55,139 nt of DNA from Pirellulaceae bacterium (lineage in GTDB: Bacteria; Planctomycetota; Planctomycetia; Pirellulales; Pirellulaceae): positions 1-55,139 of the forward strand of contig JAGYIQ010000016.1 of the NCBI GenBank assembly GCA_018402565.1, in the 5' to 3' direction. The translations under genes were made by a program, and so were the position numbers. Position 1 is the stretch's first letter. Every line of letters starts with the position of its first letter. The notes below the pieces were generated by a model. It did not search any database and was not told the origin of the DNA. It worked only from the letters and a program-made list of their open reading frames with translations. Shown here in pieces: positions 1 to 7,247 of this stretch.

Positions 1-77
1 CTTGGAAAGCTTAGCGTTGGCCGGTGCATACGCTAGACGCATACGCACCTCCTGTAGAACCGACTACCGAACGGCAG

Positions 78-144
78 CCGAATAGCCCCCTACGCGGCTG
101 CCGGCACACTAGGTGCCGACAACGGCAGGGAGGGGGCTATTCGG
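78..144. other. Long structured hairpin
   Basis: Positions 78-91 and 131-144 are perfect 14-base inverted repeats (CCGAATAGCCCCCT and its complement). The loop contains further self-complementary stretches around 98-128. The flanks carry a direct repeat, AACGGCAGCCGAA, at about 70-82 and 154-166. No reading frame in this stretch looks coding. It could be a structured RNA, a terminator-like element or a packaging/replication site; the sequence does not say which. Confidence 0.5.
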
Positions 145-212
145 ACACCGTCAAACGGCAGCCGAAGGTCGGCGGGGCATTGACGATCCACCCCTATTGC
201 CCGCACCAGACA

Positions 213-250
213 GGTAAGCCGCTACGGGGATCGAACCCGCATGCGGAGCC
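213..250 (-). other. tRNA 3'-end-like fragment (possible attachment-site remnant)
   Basis: On the minus strand, 240-224 forms a T-arm: a 5-base stem GCGGG, loop TTCGATC and stem CCCGT. It is followed by AGCGGCT at 223-217, where an acceptor 3' strand would lie. I could not find the matching acceptor 5' strand, D-arm or anticodon arm upstream, so this is not a complete tRNA. Phages that integrate into tRNA genes often carry such 3' ends in attP. That role is inference. A GGGCAATAG match lies just beyond it on the same strand (202-194). Confidence 0.35.
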
Positions 251-400
251 ACTCTTCCGGTTTGGTACGCCCCACGCCTGCAAGCAGGAGGTGGACGCAA
301 CCGACACAACGACAGCCGAGTCCGGGCAGGTGAACAATCAGGGACTTTACTGCGGACGCAATGCCGCTACCCCTGCCCACCTGCCCGGGATCGGATCCCG

Positions 401-895
401 TCAGTGAATCAGGTCACTGGGCGACGGCAGCAGACTGCACGCCGCACTCCAGTCACCACCCACGGCAGCCCGTAAGTCACGGAATCCCTCCGTGCATCGA
501 TGCTCCCGCAGATACCGCACGCGCTCCCGATCGGAATAGCAATCCGACCACACGCGCTCGCATTCCTCCCACTCCCGGGAAGAGAGATCATCCTCATCCA
601 AGATGGGATAGTCCTCTAACCGGCCCTGCATGGCATCCGCTGCCCGCAGTGATTTCTCATCGGACTCATGGATAGCAAGCCACTCCACCCAGCCGACCGC
701 CCAGTGAGACTCCCGAATCACCATAACGGTGTCGGATTCCCCACCCAGCTCTGCCAGCATGGACTGGAAGTTAGATTCCTCCAAGCAGTCCGAATCCCTG
801 GAACGTCCAACACCCGCGGAATAACACTCCGGCCACGTAGCACCGCAGTAATCCCGGGGCATCGTCCAACGCTCCAGCCGTTCGGGCTGGTACAT
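401..895 (-). CDS. Conserved phage protein, function unknown
   Basis: This encodes 164 residues from the ATG at 895, which has GGGAG just upstream. The frame stays open to 976, but the upstream part looks like leader. The protein is acidic and rich in Trp, Ser and Cys. Segments such as TMPRDYCGATWPE, a following RDSD run and HWAVGWVEW match, from memory, a family seen in many uncultured phages and mobile elements; its function is not known to me. It is the last gene of the leftward segment at this end, downstream of the 970-1113 gene. A role in early host takeover is only a guess from position. Confidence 0.75.
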   Translation of the reverse strand: MYQPERLERWTMPRDYCGATWPECYSAGVGRSRDSDCLEESNFQSMLAELGGESDTVMVIRESHWAVGWVEWLAIHESDEKSLRAADAMQGRLEDYPILDEDDLSSREWEECERVWSDCYSDRERVRYLREHRCTEGFRDLRAAVGGDWSAACSLLPSPSDLIH

Positions 896-969
896 AGCGA
901 TACTCCCAAGGCAAACTGGCCTCATCAGTACCCGCATAACGGGTAGACCGGGCGAACCCGGTTTCGGCC

Positions 970-1113
970 TTACCACCGGCGAAAAATGGGATTGAACAAT
1001 CCCCGAGGCTGGTGGTGGTAGCAGAGCAGGGCGTTATAAAGAGCGTCCCAGTGGTCGCATCCCAATTCACGCTGCTTAGCATACTTGAGGCCGACCAGAT
1101 AGGTCGGCACCAT
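970..1113 (-). CDS. Small protein, 47 aa, unknown
   Basis: The ATG at 1113 has a near-perfect ribosome binding site (AAAGGAGGTG, spacing 6), which fixes the start although the frame is open much further upstream. The product is 47 residues, Tyr/Leu/Lys-rich, and ends FNPIFRRW. It is the first leftward gene after the control region at 1114-1542. The 15-base palindrome at 1146-1160 lies just upstream of its ribosome binding site, so it is probably expressed from a promoter controlled there. I do not recognise the family. Confidence 0.6.
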   Translation of the reverse strand: MVPTYLVGLKYAKQRELGCDHWDALYNALLCYHHQPRGLFNPIFRRW

Positions 1114-1145
1114 GATTACACCTCCTTTGCTGCCCGCATGCGGAT

Positions 1146-1160
1146 AGTATACCGTATACT
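1146..1160. promoter_or_regulatory. Palindromic operator-like site
   Basis: AGTATAC-C-GTATACT is a perfect 7+7 palindrome around a single central base. It lies about 20 bases upstream of the ribosome binding site of the 1113 gene, where a repressor dimer could block leftward transcription. The binding protein is unknown; the product of 1543-2079 is one candidate. Confidence 0.5.
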
Positions 1161-1185
1161 CCCTCGCTTGCGGCTTGCTTGCCAT

Positions 1186-1444
1186 TGTATATGCACACCT
1201 CAACGGAAAAAATCTTGTCGCTTGACGCGATTTTTTCCGGCCGCCACCTGGCCGCATAACTCGGGCCAGTGTAACGTGCCATCCGGCCGCATCGAACAAT
1301 GCGGGCCAGAGTCGAAAGTGTGGGGAAAAGCGAGCGATATAGACTCGCTCGCTTTCACACTCACAAGCGAGCGTTTCACACTCGCTCGCTTTCATATGTA
1401 TATGCACACTTGGCCCAAAAAAATCTTGGAAATATTTTTCGGCC
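1186..1444. repeat. Duplicated module with TGTATATGCACAC
   Basis: The 13-base sequence TGTATATGCACAC occurs at 1186-1198 and 1397-1409. Each copy is followed by an A-run leading into AAAAAATCTTG, then a T-run ending in CGGCC at about 1208-1242 and 1415-1444. In the first copy, GGAAAAAATC (1205-1214) and GATTTTTTCC (1229-1238) form a perfect 10-base-pair hairpin. The second copy is imperfect. The repeats look like duplicated regulatory or iteron-like modules. Confidence 0.5.
1329..1390. promoter_or_regulatory. Tandem 25-base palindromes (operator-like)
   Basis: AGCGAGCG-N9-CGCTCGCT occurs twice, at 1329-1353 and 1366-1390. The arms are identical in both copies, both spacers are 9 bases, and the centre-to-centre distance is 37 bases. 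Two evenly spaced identical palindromes upstream of a promoter are typical of cooperative repressor or activator binding. AGCGAGCG-like words also recur inside the downstream gene (around 1690-1735), so some low-complexity bias is present. Confidence 0.6.
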
Positions 1445-1458
1445 TATATTCCGGGGGC

Positions 1459-1486
1459 TTGTGATGCCGATAGTCTATGGTATATT
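1459..1486 (+). promoter_or_regulatory. Putative sigma70-type promoter
   Basis: TTGTGA at 1459-1464 and TATATT at 1481-1486 are separated by 16 bases, about 55 bases upstream of the ATG at 1543. The expected leader contains the hairpin-forming palindrome CCCGGGA-N5-TCCCGGG (1497-1515), which could be an operator or an RNA hairpin. Confidence 0.5.
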
Positions 1487-1542
1487 GATAGTGTCGCCCG
1501 GGAGTGTATCCCGGGGGCTATCATGAAAGCGAGGGTATCATC

Positions 1543-2079
1543 ATGTTGGCGATTGCAAGCGAGGGAATGTATTGTGTCTGGCCCCGGGAAGCGTATGTGC
1601 CGGGAGACCTTCCGGCCGAATATCATCCCGTTGTAGTGGCCTACTTTGAGCGTGCGGCCTATCGGTTTTTTCTGCCAGAGGCCCGGACAAAGCTAGAGCG
1701 AGCCGGAATGCGGGAGCGAGCGAGCGAGGCCGCGAGCGTGGCCTACTTGAAATGGCTGGAGCTACGAACGGATCGAATCCCGCGAGGGGCTCACTATTCC
1801 GCGATGGCAGGAGTGAGGCTGTATATGGAGAAGAGCCGATGGCAGGGTTTCACGGGAGCCCGACGCAATGCCAACCGTACGACAACGGAGGGCATGCTGG
1901 CCCGGAAAGAGCGAATCCGGGCCAATGCGGCCTACACTCCCGCAATGGTAGCGGAGGCTATTGAGCGGATCGCTCACTCACCGGCACTAGGCCGGAAAGC
2001 CTATAGGCTGGCGAAGCGAATCGGGCTCCCGGGGGTGCGGGAGTTGGTCAAGGAGGCGTGCGGTTTCACGGCGGAATGA
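1543..2079 (+). CDS. Putative regulator downstream of the control region
   Basis: This encodes 178 residues from the ATG at 1543; the frame is open from 1504 but with weaker starts. The product is basic and helical throughout, with many Arg, Ala and Glu. The segment around residues 30-110 loosely recalls sigma region 2-like or other helical DNA-binding proteins, but I see no diagnostic motif. It is a single-gene unit with its own promoter (1459-1486), operator-like repeats upstream and a strong terminator (2103-2136). That is how phage regulators are often arranged. The regulatory role is inferred from context only. Confidence 0.6.
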   Translation: MLAIASEGMYCVWPREAYVPGDLPAEYHPVVVAYFERAAYRFFLPEARTKLERAGMRERASEAASVAYLKWLELRTDRIPRGAHYSAMAGVRLYMEKSRWQGFTGARRNANRTTTEGMLARKERIRANAAYTPAMVAEAIERIAHSPALGRKAYRLAKRIGLPGVRELVKEACGFTAE

Positions 2080-2102
2080 TCGCGGCCACAATCGATGCGG
2101 TA

Positions 2103-2136
2103 GGCCCGGGGGGCGAAAATCCCCCGGGCCTTTTTT
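2103..2136 (+). terminator. Rho-independent terminator
   Basis: GGCCCGGGGG (2103-2112) pairs perfectly with CCCCCGGGCC (2121-2130), with an 8-base loop, and is followed by six T residues (2131-2136). It lies 24 bases after the stop of the 1543-2079 gene and closes that transcription unit. Confidence 0.9.
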
Positions 2137-2493
2137 GTGCGCCCACAGAATCGGGGAGGGAGGGGGGAATGCATCCTGGAGGATCGCGGCGGAAAAAAGG
2201 CCGGATTCTGTTATTGCAAAACTGTTGCATCAAAGCCCGAATGTCGGCTGATGACGCAAACCCTTGCCGCTGCTAGACTTACGACGCGGGGAGGGAGGGT
2301 AGAGACACACCCCCCACCCCCCCCAACGCGACACACTTATTATGTCATATCCACTCCTGGATTTTTGCTCCCCTCTAGCCCCCACATGGTTTTCCCGCTG
2401 GTTTTTCTCCTCCCCCACATTTCCCTCCACATGTCGGCGGCGTGAAAACGCTGGGCGCGTACACCTTTTGCTTGGTGTGTCGCAATAGTCGGT
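2137..2493. other. Intergenic region before the virion operon
   Basis: No gene is seen here. The stretch is strand-biased: about 2300-2430 is pyrimidine-rich, with long C runs and T/C tracts. It ends in a GCAATAGTC element immediately before the small gene at 2494. It could hold a packaging or replication site, but no diagnostic repeat is visible. Confidence 0.4.
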
Positions 2494-2497
2494 ATGG
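2481..2497 (+). promoter_or_regulatory. GGGCAATAGTC element, copy 1 (variant CGCAATAGTC)
   Basis: CGCAATAGTCGGTATGG is one of the related elements found just before gene starts in this window. Here it overlaps the ATG at 2494 and stands at the head of the whole rightward virion operon. See the findings for the shared consensus and its likely promoter role. Confidence 0.5.
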
Positions 2498-2577
2498 AAG
2501 AGATTTGGGTGCCCGACCCCGATGACTACGAGGAGTACATCTGTGAGTGGTGGCAAGACGGAGGACTCTATCCGTAG
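2494..2577 (+). CDS. Very small acidic protein, 27 aa
   Basis: The ATG directly follows the GGTATGG end of the promoter-like element. The product has 27 residues, is very acidic and contains three Trp (MEEIWVPDPDDYEEY, then a Trp-containing tail). It overlaps the next small gene, starting at 2543, in another frame. It may be a real leader-like peptide or a chance frame. The coincidence of its start with the element is the only support. Confidence 0.3.
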   Translation: MEEIWVPDPDDYEEYICEWWQDGGLYP

Positions 2578-2701
2578 CTTGCGGAGGGGCCTCTGGGACA
2601 ACATTCGGGCCAAGCGTGAGCGTGGCGAGAAACCGGCTAAGCCTGGCGACAAGGACTATCCGGATCCCAAGCAGTGGAAGAGGGTGAGCGGTGAGCGCTG
2701 A
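2543..2701 (+). CDS. Small basic protein, 52 aa
   Basis: The GTG start at 2543 gives a basic 52-residue protein. Its C-terminal half (GDKDYPDPKQWKRV) resembles small Lys/Arg-rich proteins found beside phage structural genes. It overlaps the next gene (GTG 2691) by 11 bases, as in a coupled operon. Function unknown. Confidence 0.55.
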   Translation: MSGGKTEDSIRSLRRGLWDNIRAKRERGEKPAKPGDKDYPDPKQWKRVSGER

Positions 2702-2975
2702 GAACTCCATCCGCAGCCTGAAGGCCGAGCTGTCCTGCAACGCTCCCAGGAAAACACCAGGCCATGACACCAAGAGTCATGTGGTCAAGGCTTGCAAGGG
2801 TGGCGAGGAGAGGCTGATCCGCTTCGGCCAGCAGGGCGTGGAGGGCGCCGGCAAGAACCCCACATCGGAAAAGGACAAGGCCCGCAAGCGTAGTTACTAC
2901 GCCAGGCACAACGCCCAAGATTCTGATCCCGACTTCTTTTCTGCGCGGCGATGGGCGAACAAGGTGAAGTGGTAA
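2691..2975 (+). CDS. Conserved phage protein (FGQQGV / SYYARHN family)
   Basis: This encodes 94 residues from GTG 2691. The middle carries SHVVKACKGGEERLIRFGQQ, then KDKARKRSYYARHN, and it ends with WANKVKW. From memory this signature is widespread next to virion genes in podovirus-like and uncultured phages; its role is not known to me. Strong charge and lack of a signal peptide point to a cytoplasmic or virion-associated protein. Its TAA overlaps the ATG of the following Cys-rich gene. Confidence 0.75.
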   Translation: MSAENSIRSLKAELSCNAPRKTPGHDTKSHVVKACKGGEERLIRFGQQGVEGAGKNPTSEKDKARKRSYYARHNAQDSDPDFFSARRWANKVKW

Positions 2976-3883
2976 TGGGCTGCTGCCGCTGTTGTGAGCA
3001 GACGGGCGCCTGCTGTAACGACGGCACCTGTTCCTTGGAGACATGTGCCGACTGCGAAGATGCCGGCGGTACATTCCAGGGCGTGGGCACGGAATGCTCT
3101 GGCGTCTCGGAGGATGAGTGCCCCTGCGATCCCCCGGCCGACCCCGCGCTGTGCGAGAAGTGTATCGATGGCGTAGCCACGGTACGCTGCACGGGATCTG
3201 AGAACTGCTGTGATGGGACATGCGTGGATGGGCCGTGCGGGGATTGCGCCGGGGATTGCGAGTGGCAGGTGGCGTGGGGGCTGGAGGGGACGTATGGCTG
3301 GAGTTTGGTGTCTGGGTGCCCGGAGCCGGACTGCCTGTGCGCCGAGCCCGCCGATGATCCCGGCACCGAAGAGTCGCCGGCTCAGGAAGGAAACTACTTC
3401 ACCCCGTGCGCGTCCTGCCTGACTGACGAAGACTGCGAGGGCGGCTACTGCTGTGATGGGGTGTGCCAGGACACGCCTTGCGCAACGCCGTGCGACTCCG
3501 CCAGCGATTGCCCGGGCTTTGGGCTTACCTGCGAGGAGCTGCTGCCTGGATCGCCGTACAATTGCTGCGACGGAGAGTGCGAGGAACACGCCTGCTATCC
3601 CGGTGCAGTAATCACCTTGGTTTTTACGAAAAAGGTCGGCTGCACTGCGGCGTTTTTCGCTGAGATACCCGAGGGCGGCTCGTTTGAAGCGGTGATTTCA
3701 GGAGGGTCGCTGGATGAATGTGGAGTCACAACAGCCGATCTTAGCGGCGCGCCTTGCTTAGTGGAGTGGACGCTTTCGGCGGGCTGCGAGGTCAGCGGGC
3801 TGTCGTTCTCGGCGGCCGGCGATCCCACCTGCGAGCAGTGCTATGAGTACCAGTCCCACACGGCCGGTAGGGGGAGCTGTTAG
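2975..3883 (+). CDS. Cysteine-rich protein with CCDG repeats
   Basis: This encodes 302 residues from ATG 2975, chosen because TAATG overlaps the upstream stop. About 45 residues are Cys, most within the first 200. Three repeats share NCCDGxC (near residues 80, 160 and 200), and an N-terminal block reads GACCNDGTC followed by GGTFQGVGTEC. The latter style is common in secreted planctomycete proteins. The last 90 residues are Cys-poor and beta-rich. There is no signal peptide. Such cysteine density suggests disulfide bonding after release, or metal binding. The gene sits among virion genes, so a virion surface protein is possible but unproven. Confidence 0.7.
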   Translation: MGCCRCCEQTGACCNDGTCSLETCADCEDAGGTFQGVGTECSGVSEDECPCDPPADPALCEKCIDGVATVRCTGSENCCDGTCVDGPCGDCAGDCEWQVAWGLEGTYGWSLVSGCPEPDCLCAEPADDPGTEESPAQEGNYFTPCASCLTDEDCEGGYCCDGVCQDTPCATPCDSASDCPGFGLTCEELLPGSPYNCCDGECEEHACYPGAVITLVFTKKVGCTAAFFAEIPEGGSFEAVISGGSLDECGVTTADLSGAPCLVEWTLSAGCEVSGLSFSAAGDPTCEQCYEYQSHTAGRGSC

Positions 3884-3885
3884 GA

Positions 3886-4269
3886 ATGAAGCGATGTAAT
3901 TGCACGCCCAGCGACGGCGGCTACCTTTGCGAATGCGAGTGTGGGGTCCGGATTCGGTCCACGCGGCAGTTTGTCTTTCATGTATGCGAGCAGCCGGTGC
4001 GGACCCTTGCCGTGCCCGGCCCAGGCGCAGAACTAAAGGCCCTCCTGAAAACCATCGGCATCGTCGCCTCCCCCACCTGCTCTTGTAACAAGCGTGCCAA
4101 GATCATGGACGAGAAGGGCTGCGACTGGTGCGAAGAGAACATAGACGAAATCGACGGCTGGCTGCGGGAGGAGGCGACCAAGCGCAAGCTCCCCTATATC
4201 TCCTTGGCCGGAAAGACTTTGATCCGCTTGGCGATACGCCGGGCCCGGAAGAAGGGCAATAGTCGCTAG
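3886..4269 (+). CDS. Cys-rich zinc-binding-like phage protein
   Basis: This encodes 127 residues. Clustered CxC/CxxC pairs occur in the first 30 residues and around residues 65-85 (CSCNKRAK, then CDWCEENID). A basic C-terminal helix ends in IRRARKKGNSR. PGPGAELKALL and the following CxC/CDWC arrangement match a family I recall from phages and planctomycetes, of unknown function; zinc binding is inferred. The last codons overlap the GGGCAATAGTC element at 4254. Confidence 0.7.
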   Translation: MKRCNCTPSDGGYLCECECGVRIRSTRQFVFHVCEQPVRTLAVPGPGAELKALLKTIGIVASPTCSCNKRAKIMDEKGCDWCEENIDEIDGWLREEATKRKLPYISLAGKTLIRLAIRRARKKGNSR

Positions 4270-4270
4270 G
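4254..4270 (+). promoter_or_regulatory. GGGCAATAGTC element, copy 2
   Basis: GGGCAATAGTCGCTAGG lies at the very end of the 3886-4269 gene, and the ATG of the next gene is at 4279. The GGGAG that follows may double as its ribosome binding site. Matches to the other copies extend over GGGCAATAGTC and the downstream TAGG. Confidence 0.6.
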
Positions 4271-4278
4271 GAGTGAAC

Positions 4279-4677
4279 ATGCCAGCAACCAATTCTCGGA
4301 ACAGCGACTGGGCCGCGCTGTCTATAGCGCAGCAGCAGAACCAGATTTTCGGCCCACCGCCGCCGATGGGAATGCCGGCATACGGGCCAGCGCTTCCGCC
4401 CACACCGCCGCCGCTGGGGCCGCTGGGTCCAGTGGCCCAAGTGGCAGCCATGGAAATCGACCAGCCGCCCGAAGACTTGCAAGCCGCCCTGAACCCCGAA
4501 GAAGCATTGCGGCAGTTGCGGATGGAACGCGCCCGCCAGCACTATGAGCGGGCTTTTGGAAGTTACCACAATCGCGGCGCATCGATGGCATCGCAGGGCC
4601 AGCAGAACGACATTGCTGCCCTATTGGAGCGGATTAAGCAAGCCAGAAATACCGGCTGGCGACCAGGGAGAACATAA
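4279..4677 (+). CDS. Proline-rich hypothetical protein
   Basis: This encodes 132 residues. Residues 25-60 are a Pro/Gly/Met-rich linker (PPPPMGMPAYG and similar). The C-terminal half is helical and charged. It is the first gene after the element at 4254 and overlaps the next ATG by one base (TAATG). Probably a minor virion or assembly protein, judged only by position. Confidence 0.6.
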   Translation: MPATNSRNSDWAALSIAQQQNQIFGPPPPMGMPAYGPALPPTPPPLGPLGPVAQVAAMEIDQPPEDLQAALNPEEALRQLRMERARQHYERAFGSYHNRGASMASQGQQNDIAALLERIKQARNTGWRPGRT

Positions 4678-4985
4678 TGGACAATCCAGTAGATCGCCTG
4701 AATCGCTATATCGCCAACACAGGCGCGGGCGTTGATGCCGCTGGCCGTCCGGCGTATTCCGGCGGCGGCCCAGCGGGAATGTATGCCAGCCCGGCCGAGC
4801 AGAACTTCATGATGGCTGAACATGGCCGGCTGAAGGCAGCGGCGGCGGCCGAGGATCCCCAAGGCCACTTGATCCGCGAGCTGCTGGATCAGTTGAAGAT
4901 GAAGAACCTTCCGGGGAATGTTGATATCCCCGTGTATCCCATAGCCCCGGCGGGCGACGTGAGCATTGATAACCGGGGGAACTAG
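4677..4985 (+). CDS. Hypothetical virion-region protein
   Basis: This encodes 102 residues with a Gly/Ala-rich centre and a helical stretch at residues 45-80, and no known motif. Coupling to its neighbour by overlap places it in the head-assembly operon. Function unknown. Confidence 0.6.
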   Translation: MDNPVDRLNRYIANTGAGVDAAGRPAYSGGGPAGMYASPAEQNFMMAEHGRLKAAAAAEDPQGHLIRELLDQLKMKNLPGNVDIPVYPIAPAGDVSIDNRGN

Positions 4986-4990
4986 CAGCT

Positions 4991-6145
4991 ATGGGGACGC
5001 CGGCAAGCGCCAGGCTGGCGGATCGCCGTCGGGGCCGACAGACGGAGCGTGAGGCCCGTGAAGCCGCTGCCCTCTTGGCCCTAGAGGTCCCTGAGAGGGA
5101 TGTACAGACAGACGGCCCGCTGTACCGCGTCTCTCCTGACGATCCCGGCGCATACATCCGCGCCTTGATTGAGCAGGCCCGCGAGCTGGAGGTGAGCCCT
5201 CCCCCAAGCGGTACGAACCCCGGCCTGTTCCAGCGATGGAAGATGCCGAACGCCCAGCGGGCCGATGCCGAGCAGGCGTATGTCATGGATCAAATGCTGG
5301 CTGCGTACGGCAAGCCGACTGCCCCCAACGTCATTCCCGAGCAATGGAAAACCGTCATGCCCGAGGAAATGCAGAAGAACCTAATGGCCTATGCCACAGA
5401 TGCGGACGGCTATCGCACTAACATGCGCTATCCCGGCGAATCTACGGGCGTATTGGGGGAGGGTTCTCCAGTCAACACCGCCATGACTTGGGCCCAGTCC
5501 CTGCCATCGATGGCATATGGTGCGGGACAAGGTCTGGCAAATGCTGCGGATTACGTGGTGAGCATGAATCTGGGGGAAACGCCGGCCATCCAGTACCCCG
5601 AGGCGGGCAAGAACTTCAAGGCCGCTTTGGATACGTTCACTGCCCCCGGCCAAGAGCTGGCCCGCATGGCTGGGTATGGGCCCGAGAAGAACGATTCCGT
5701 CTGGTCGGCCATGCGCGAGGTCCGAGAGCAAAACGACGCCGATGTCGTACCCTTTACGCGGGGGCGACTAGATTACGCCCCCAGCGCATATGGCCCCCGC
5801 GCGCAAGACCGGCAGCACTGGCAGGATCTGTCTCAAGAGGTCCAGCAAACCGGCCGGCAGTTGGATGGCATCCGGTATCTGGAGGAGGCTCGGGTGCCGG
5901 GGTATGTCGCCTATCCGCTGGGGATGTTCATGGATGACATCATGAACCCCTTTCTGGATGCTCCTGGCCTAAAGTCAGCCGTTGGCTCTGGTTCGCTCGG
6001 CCGGCTGGGCCGCGCTGCTGCCGTGGAGTTCGCCCCCAGCCAAGCCCTCATGGGAGTTGGGGCTGTGGGCGGCATGATGCAGAAGACGCGCGAGCAGCAG
6101 GCGATTGACGAGTTCATTGAGCGCTTGCAGGCGCAGAGGCAGTAA
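4991..6145 (+). CDS. Polyvalent-like virion-associated protein
   Basis: This encodes 384 residues. A charged N-terminal helical part is followed by a long region with hydrophobic Gly/Ala stretches. Residues about 350-365 read PSQALMGVGAVGGM, similar to the hydrophobic Gly-rich tails of the two ART-like proteins in this window. It overlaps the ART-like gene at 6145 by one base. This arrangement suggests the two act together, for example as proteins carried in the particle and injected with the DNA. No enzymatic motif is visible. Confidence 0.55.
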   Translation: MGTPASARLADRRRGRQTEREAREAAALLALEVPERDVQTDGPLYRVSPDDPGAYIRALIEQARELEVSPPPSGTNPGLFQRWKMPNAQRADAEQAYVMDQMLAAYGKPTAPNVIPEQWKTVMPEEMQKNLMAYATDADGYRTNMRYPGESTGVLGEGSPVNTAMTWAQSLPSMAYGAGQGLANAADYVVSMNLGETPAIQYPEAGKNFKAALDTFTAPGQELARMAGYGPEKNDSVWSAMREVREQNDADVVPFTRGRLDYAPSAYGPRAQDRQHWQDLSQEVQQTGRQLDGIRYLEEARVPGYVAYPLGMFMDDIMNPFLDAPGLKSAVGSGSLGRLGRAAAVEFAPSQALMGVGAVGGMMQKTREQQAIDEFIERLQAQRQ

Positions 6146-6963
6146 TGGCTAGTCCTTCCCGTGTAGCTGAACTGGCGGCCCGCTTGGCGGGCGATGCGCC
6201 GCCGCCGAAGTACATCCGGGCGTATCATGGGAGCCCGTATGACTTTGACAGGTTTGACGCTTCCAGGATTGGTTCCGGCGAGGGCGCGCAAGCGTATGGC
6301 TATGGGCTGTACTTCGCAGGCAGCGAGGATGTGGCTAGAAGCTACCGCGACAGCCTCAAGGGCATGGTGGACTTGCCTGTGCCCGAGGAGCTAGACGGCC
6401 AACTCATGCAAGTGATAGGCGAGATCGGCCAGCTTTCCGGCCAGCGCGGCAAGGTTGTCGGAAGCGAATGGGATGTGATCCAAAAAAGGCTAGACGAAAA
6501 GCAGAACCTTCTGATTGACCTTCAGCACCGATACCGACAGGCGGCCCAGAACCCCGGGCGCATGTACGAAGTGGCAATCGACCGCCCGGAGTCATCGCTA
6601 CTGGATTGGGACGCCCCGATCAGCCGACAGCCAAAAGTCGTCCAGAAGGTGTTTGGCGACTTCGCCATGGACGAACTTGGGGACGGCGGTCGCATCTACA
6701 GAGACATCGCCACGCGGCACGGCGAAGCGTTTGAAGATGACATGACTGGCATGCTTGCCGACCGGGCAGCCGCACAAGAGCTTCTGGCAGAAGGCATACC
6801 TGGCATCCGCTACCTTGACCGTGGATCCCGTGCGTCCGGCCAGGGCACCCGCAACTACGTGATTTTCCCGGGTGCCGAAGACCAGATCAGCATTTTGCGG
6901 AAGTACGCCGTCCCTGGTGCGATAGGTGCCGGCGCAGCCGGCGGCATGCGAGATGACCAATGA
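6145..6963 (+). CDS. ADP-ribosyltransferase-like protein (ART-PolyVal type)
   Basis: This encodes 272 residues. The N-terminal half carries AYHGSPYDFDRFDAS (His28), then a GSGEGAQAYGYGLYFA segment (Tyr56). These are hallmarks of the ART domain found in phage polyvalent proteins and MuF-type effectors. NAD-dependent ADP-ribosylation of a host target would be the expected activity. The catalytic Glu cannot be placed with certainty. The C-terminus has DQISILRKYAVPG and a Gly/Ala hydrophobic tail. A clear paralogue lies at 44269-45126 on the other strand, with His and Tyr at identical positions. Being inside the virion operon suggests packaging and injection. Confidence 0.75.
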   Translation: MASPSRVAELAARLAGDAPPPKYIRAYHGSPYDFDRFDASRIGSGEGAQAYGYGLYFAGSEDVARSYRDSLKGMVDLPVPEELDGQLMQVIGEIGQLSGQRGKVVGSEWDVIQKRLDEKQNLLIDLQHRYRQAAQNPGRMYEVAIDRPESSLLDWDAPISRQPKVVQKVFGDFAMDELGDGGRIYRDIATRHGEAFEDDMTGMLADRAAAQELLAEGIPGIRYLDRGSRASGQGTRNYVIFPGAEDQISILRKYAVPGAIGAGAAGGMRDDQ

Positions 6964-7184
6964 AACACATCATCCACATCAACCAGCATGTCATCCGCAA
7001 AAACCACAAGACTGGCGAGAGGGCCCCTGTGATTACGGTGAAGAACTACAAGGAAAACCGCTACGGCCATGCGGTCAAAATCACCGGCCCGTGCGTGGTC
7101 AGATACGAGCCGGACAGCCCTCTGTCCTGCGGGGCCAGGGTGTGGATAGAGACTGAGTATCCGGTTGAGGTGGAGAAGGCGTAA
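6960..7184 (+). CDS. Small conserved phage protein, 74 aa
   Basis: The ATG overlaps the preceding stop (ATGA). MKHIIHINQHVIRKN, then GPCVVRY and CGARVWIETE, give a compact beta-rich protein of a type I recall as common in uncultured phages. No function is known to me. Confidence 0.65.
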   Translation: MKHIIHINQHVIRKNHKTGERAPVITVKNYKENRYGHAVKITGPCVVRYEPDSPLSCGARVWIETEYPVEVEKA

Positions 7185-7247
7185 CAAAACCGCCCTATCC
7201 ATCCCATTGATCTTCTAGAAGCCCTTCCCCCAGGCTGAGAGAAATCA

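Larger units (their letters stand above)
1..400. other. Non-coding left end
   Basis: No convincing gene is seen. The short open frames here lack family-like sequence and good ribosome binding sites. The region holds the 78-144 hairpin, its flanking direct repeats and the tRNA-like T-arm. If the genome is circular it would lie between the two parts of one leftward operon, but no sequence in the window proves circularity. Confidence 0.5.
1114..1542. promoter_or_regulatory. Divergent intergenic control region
   Basis: These 429 bases separate the leftward gene at 1113 from the rightward gene at 1543 and carry an unusual density of symmetric elements. In order they are: a 15-base palindrome, a 10-base-pair A/T hairpin, two copies of a 25-base palindrome, two copies of TGTATATGCACAC, a sigma70-like promoter and a short CCCGGGA palindrome in the leader. 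This resembles a phage or plasmid regulatory switch. No coding frame here looks real. Confidence 0.65.

Noticed and set aside
180..330. A complete tRNA gene around the T-arm at 224-240
   Set aside because: No acceptor 5' strand, D-arm or anticodon arm could be paired upstream, so only a fragment is reported.
1320..1410. A CRISPR-like array in the control region
   Set aside because: Only two palindromic units exist with a 12-base gap, too short for spacers, and no cas genes are present.
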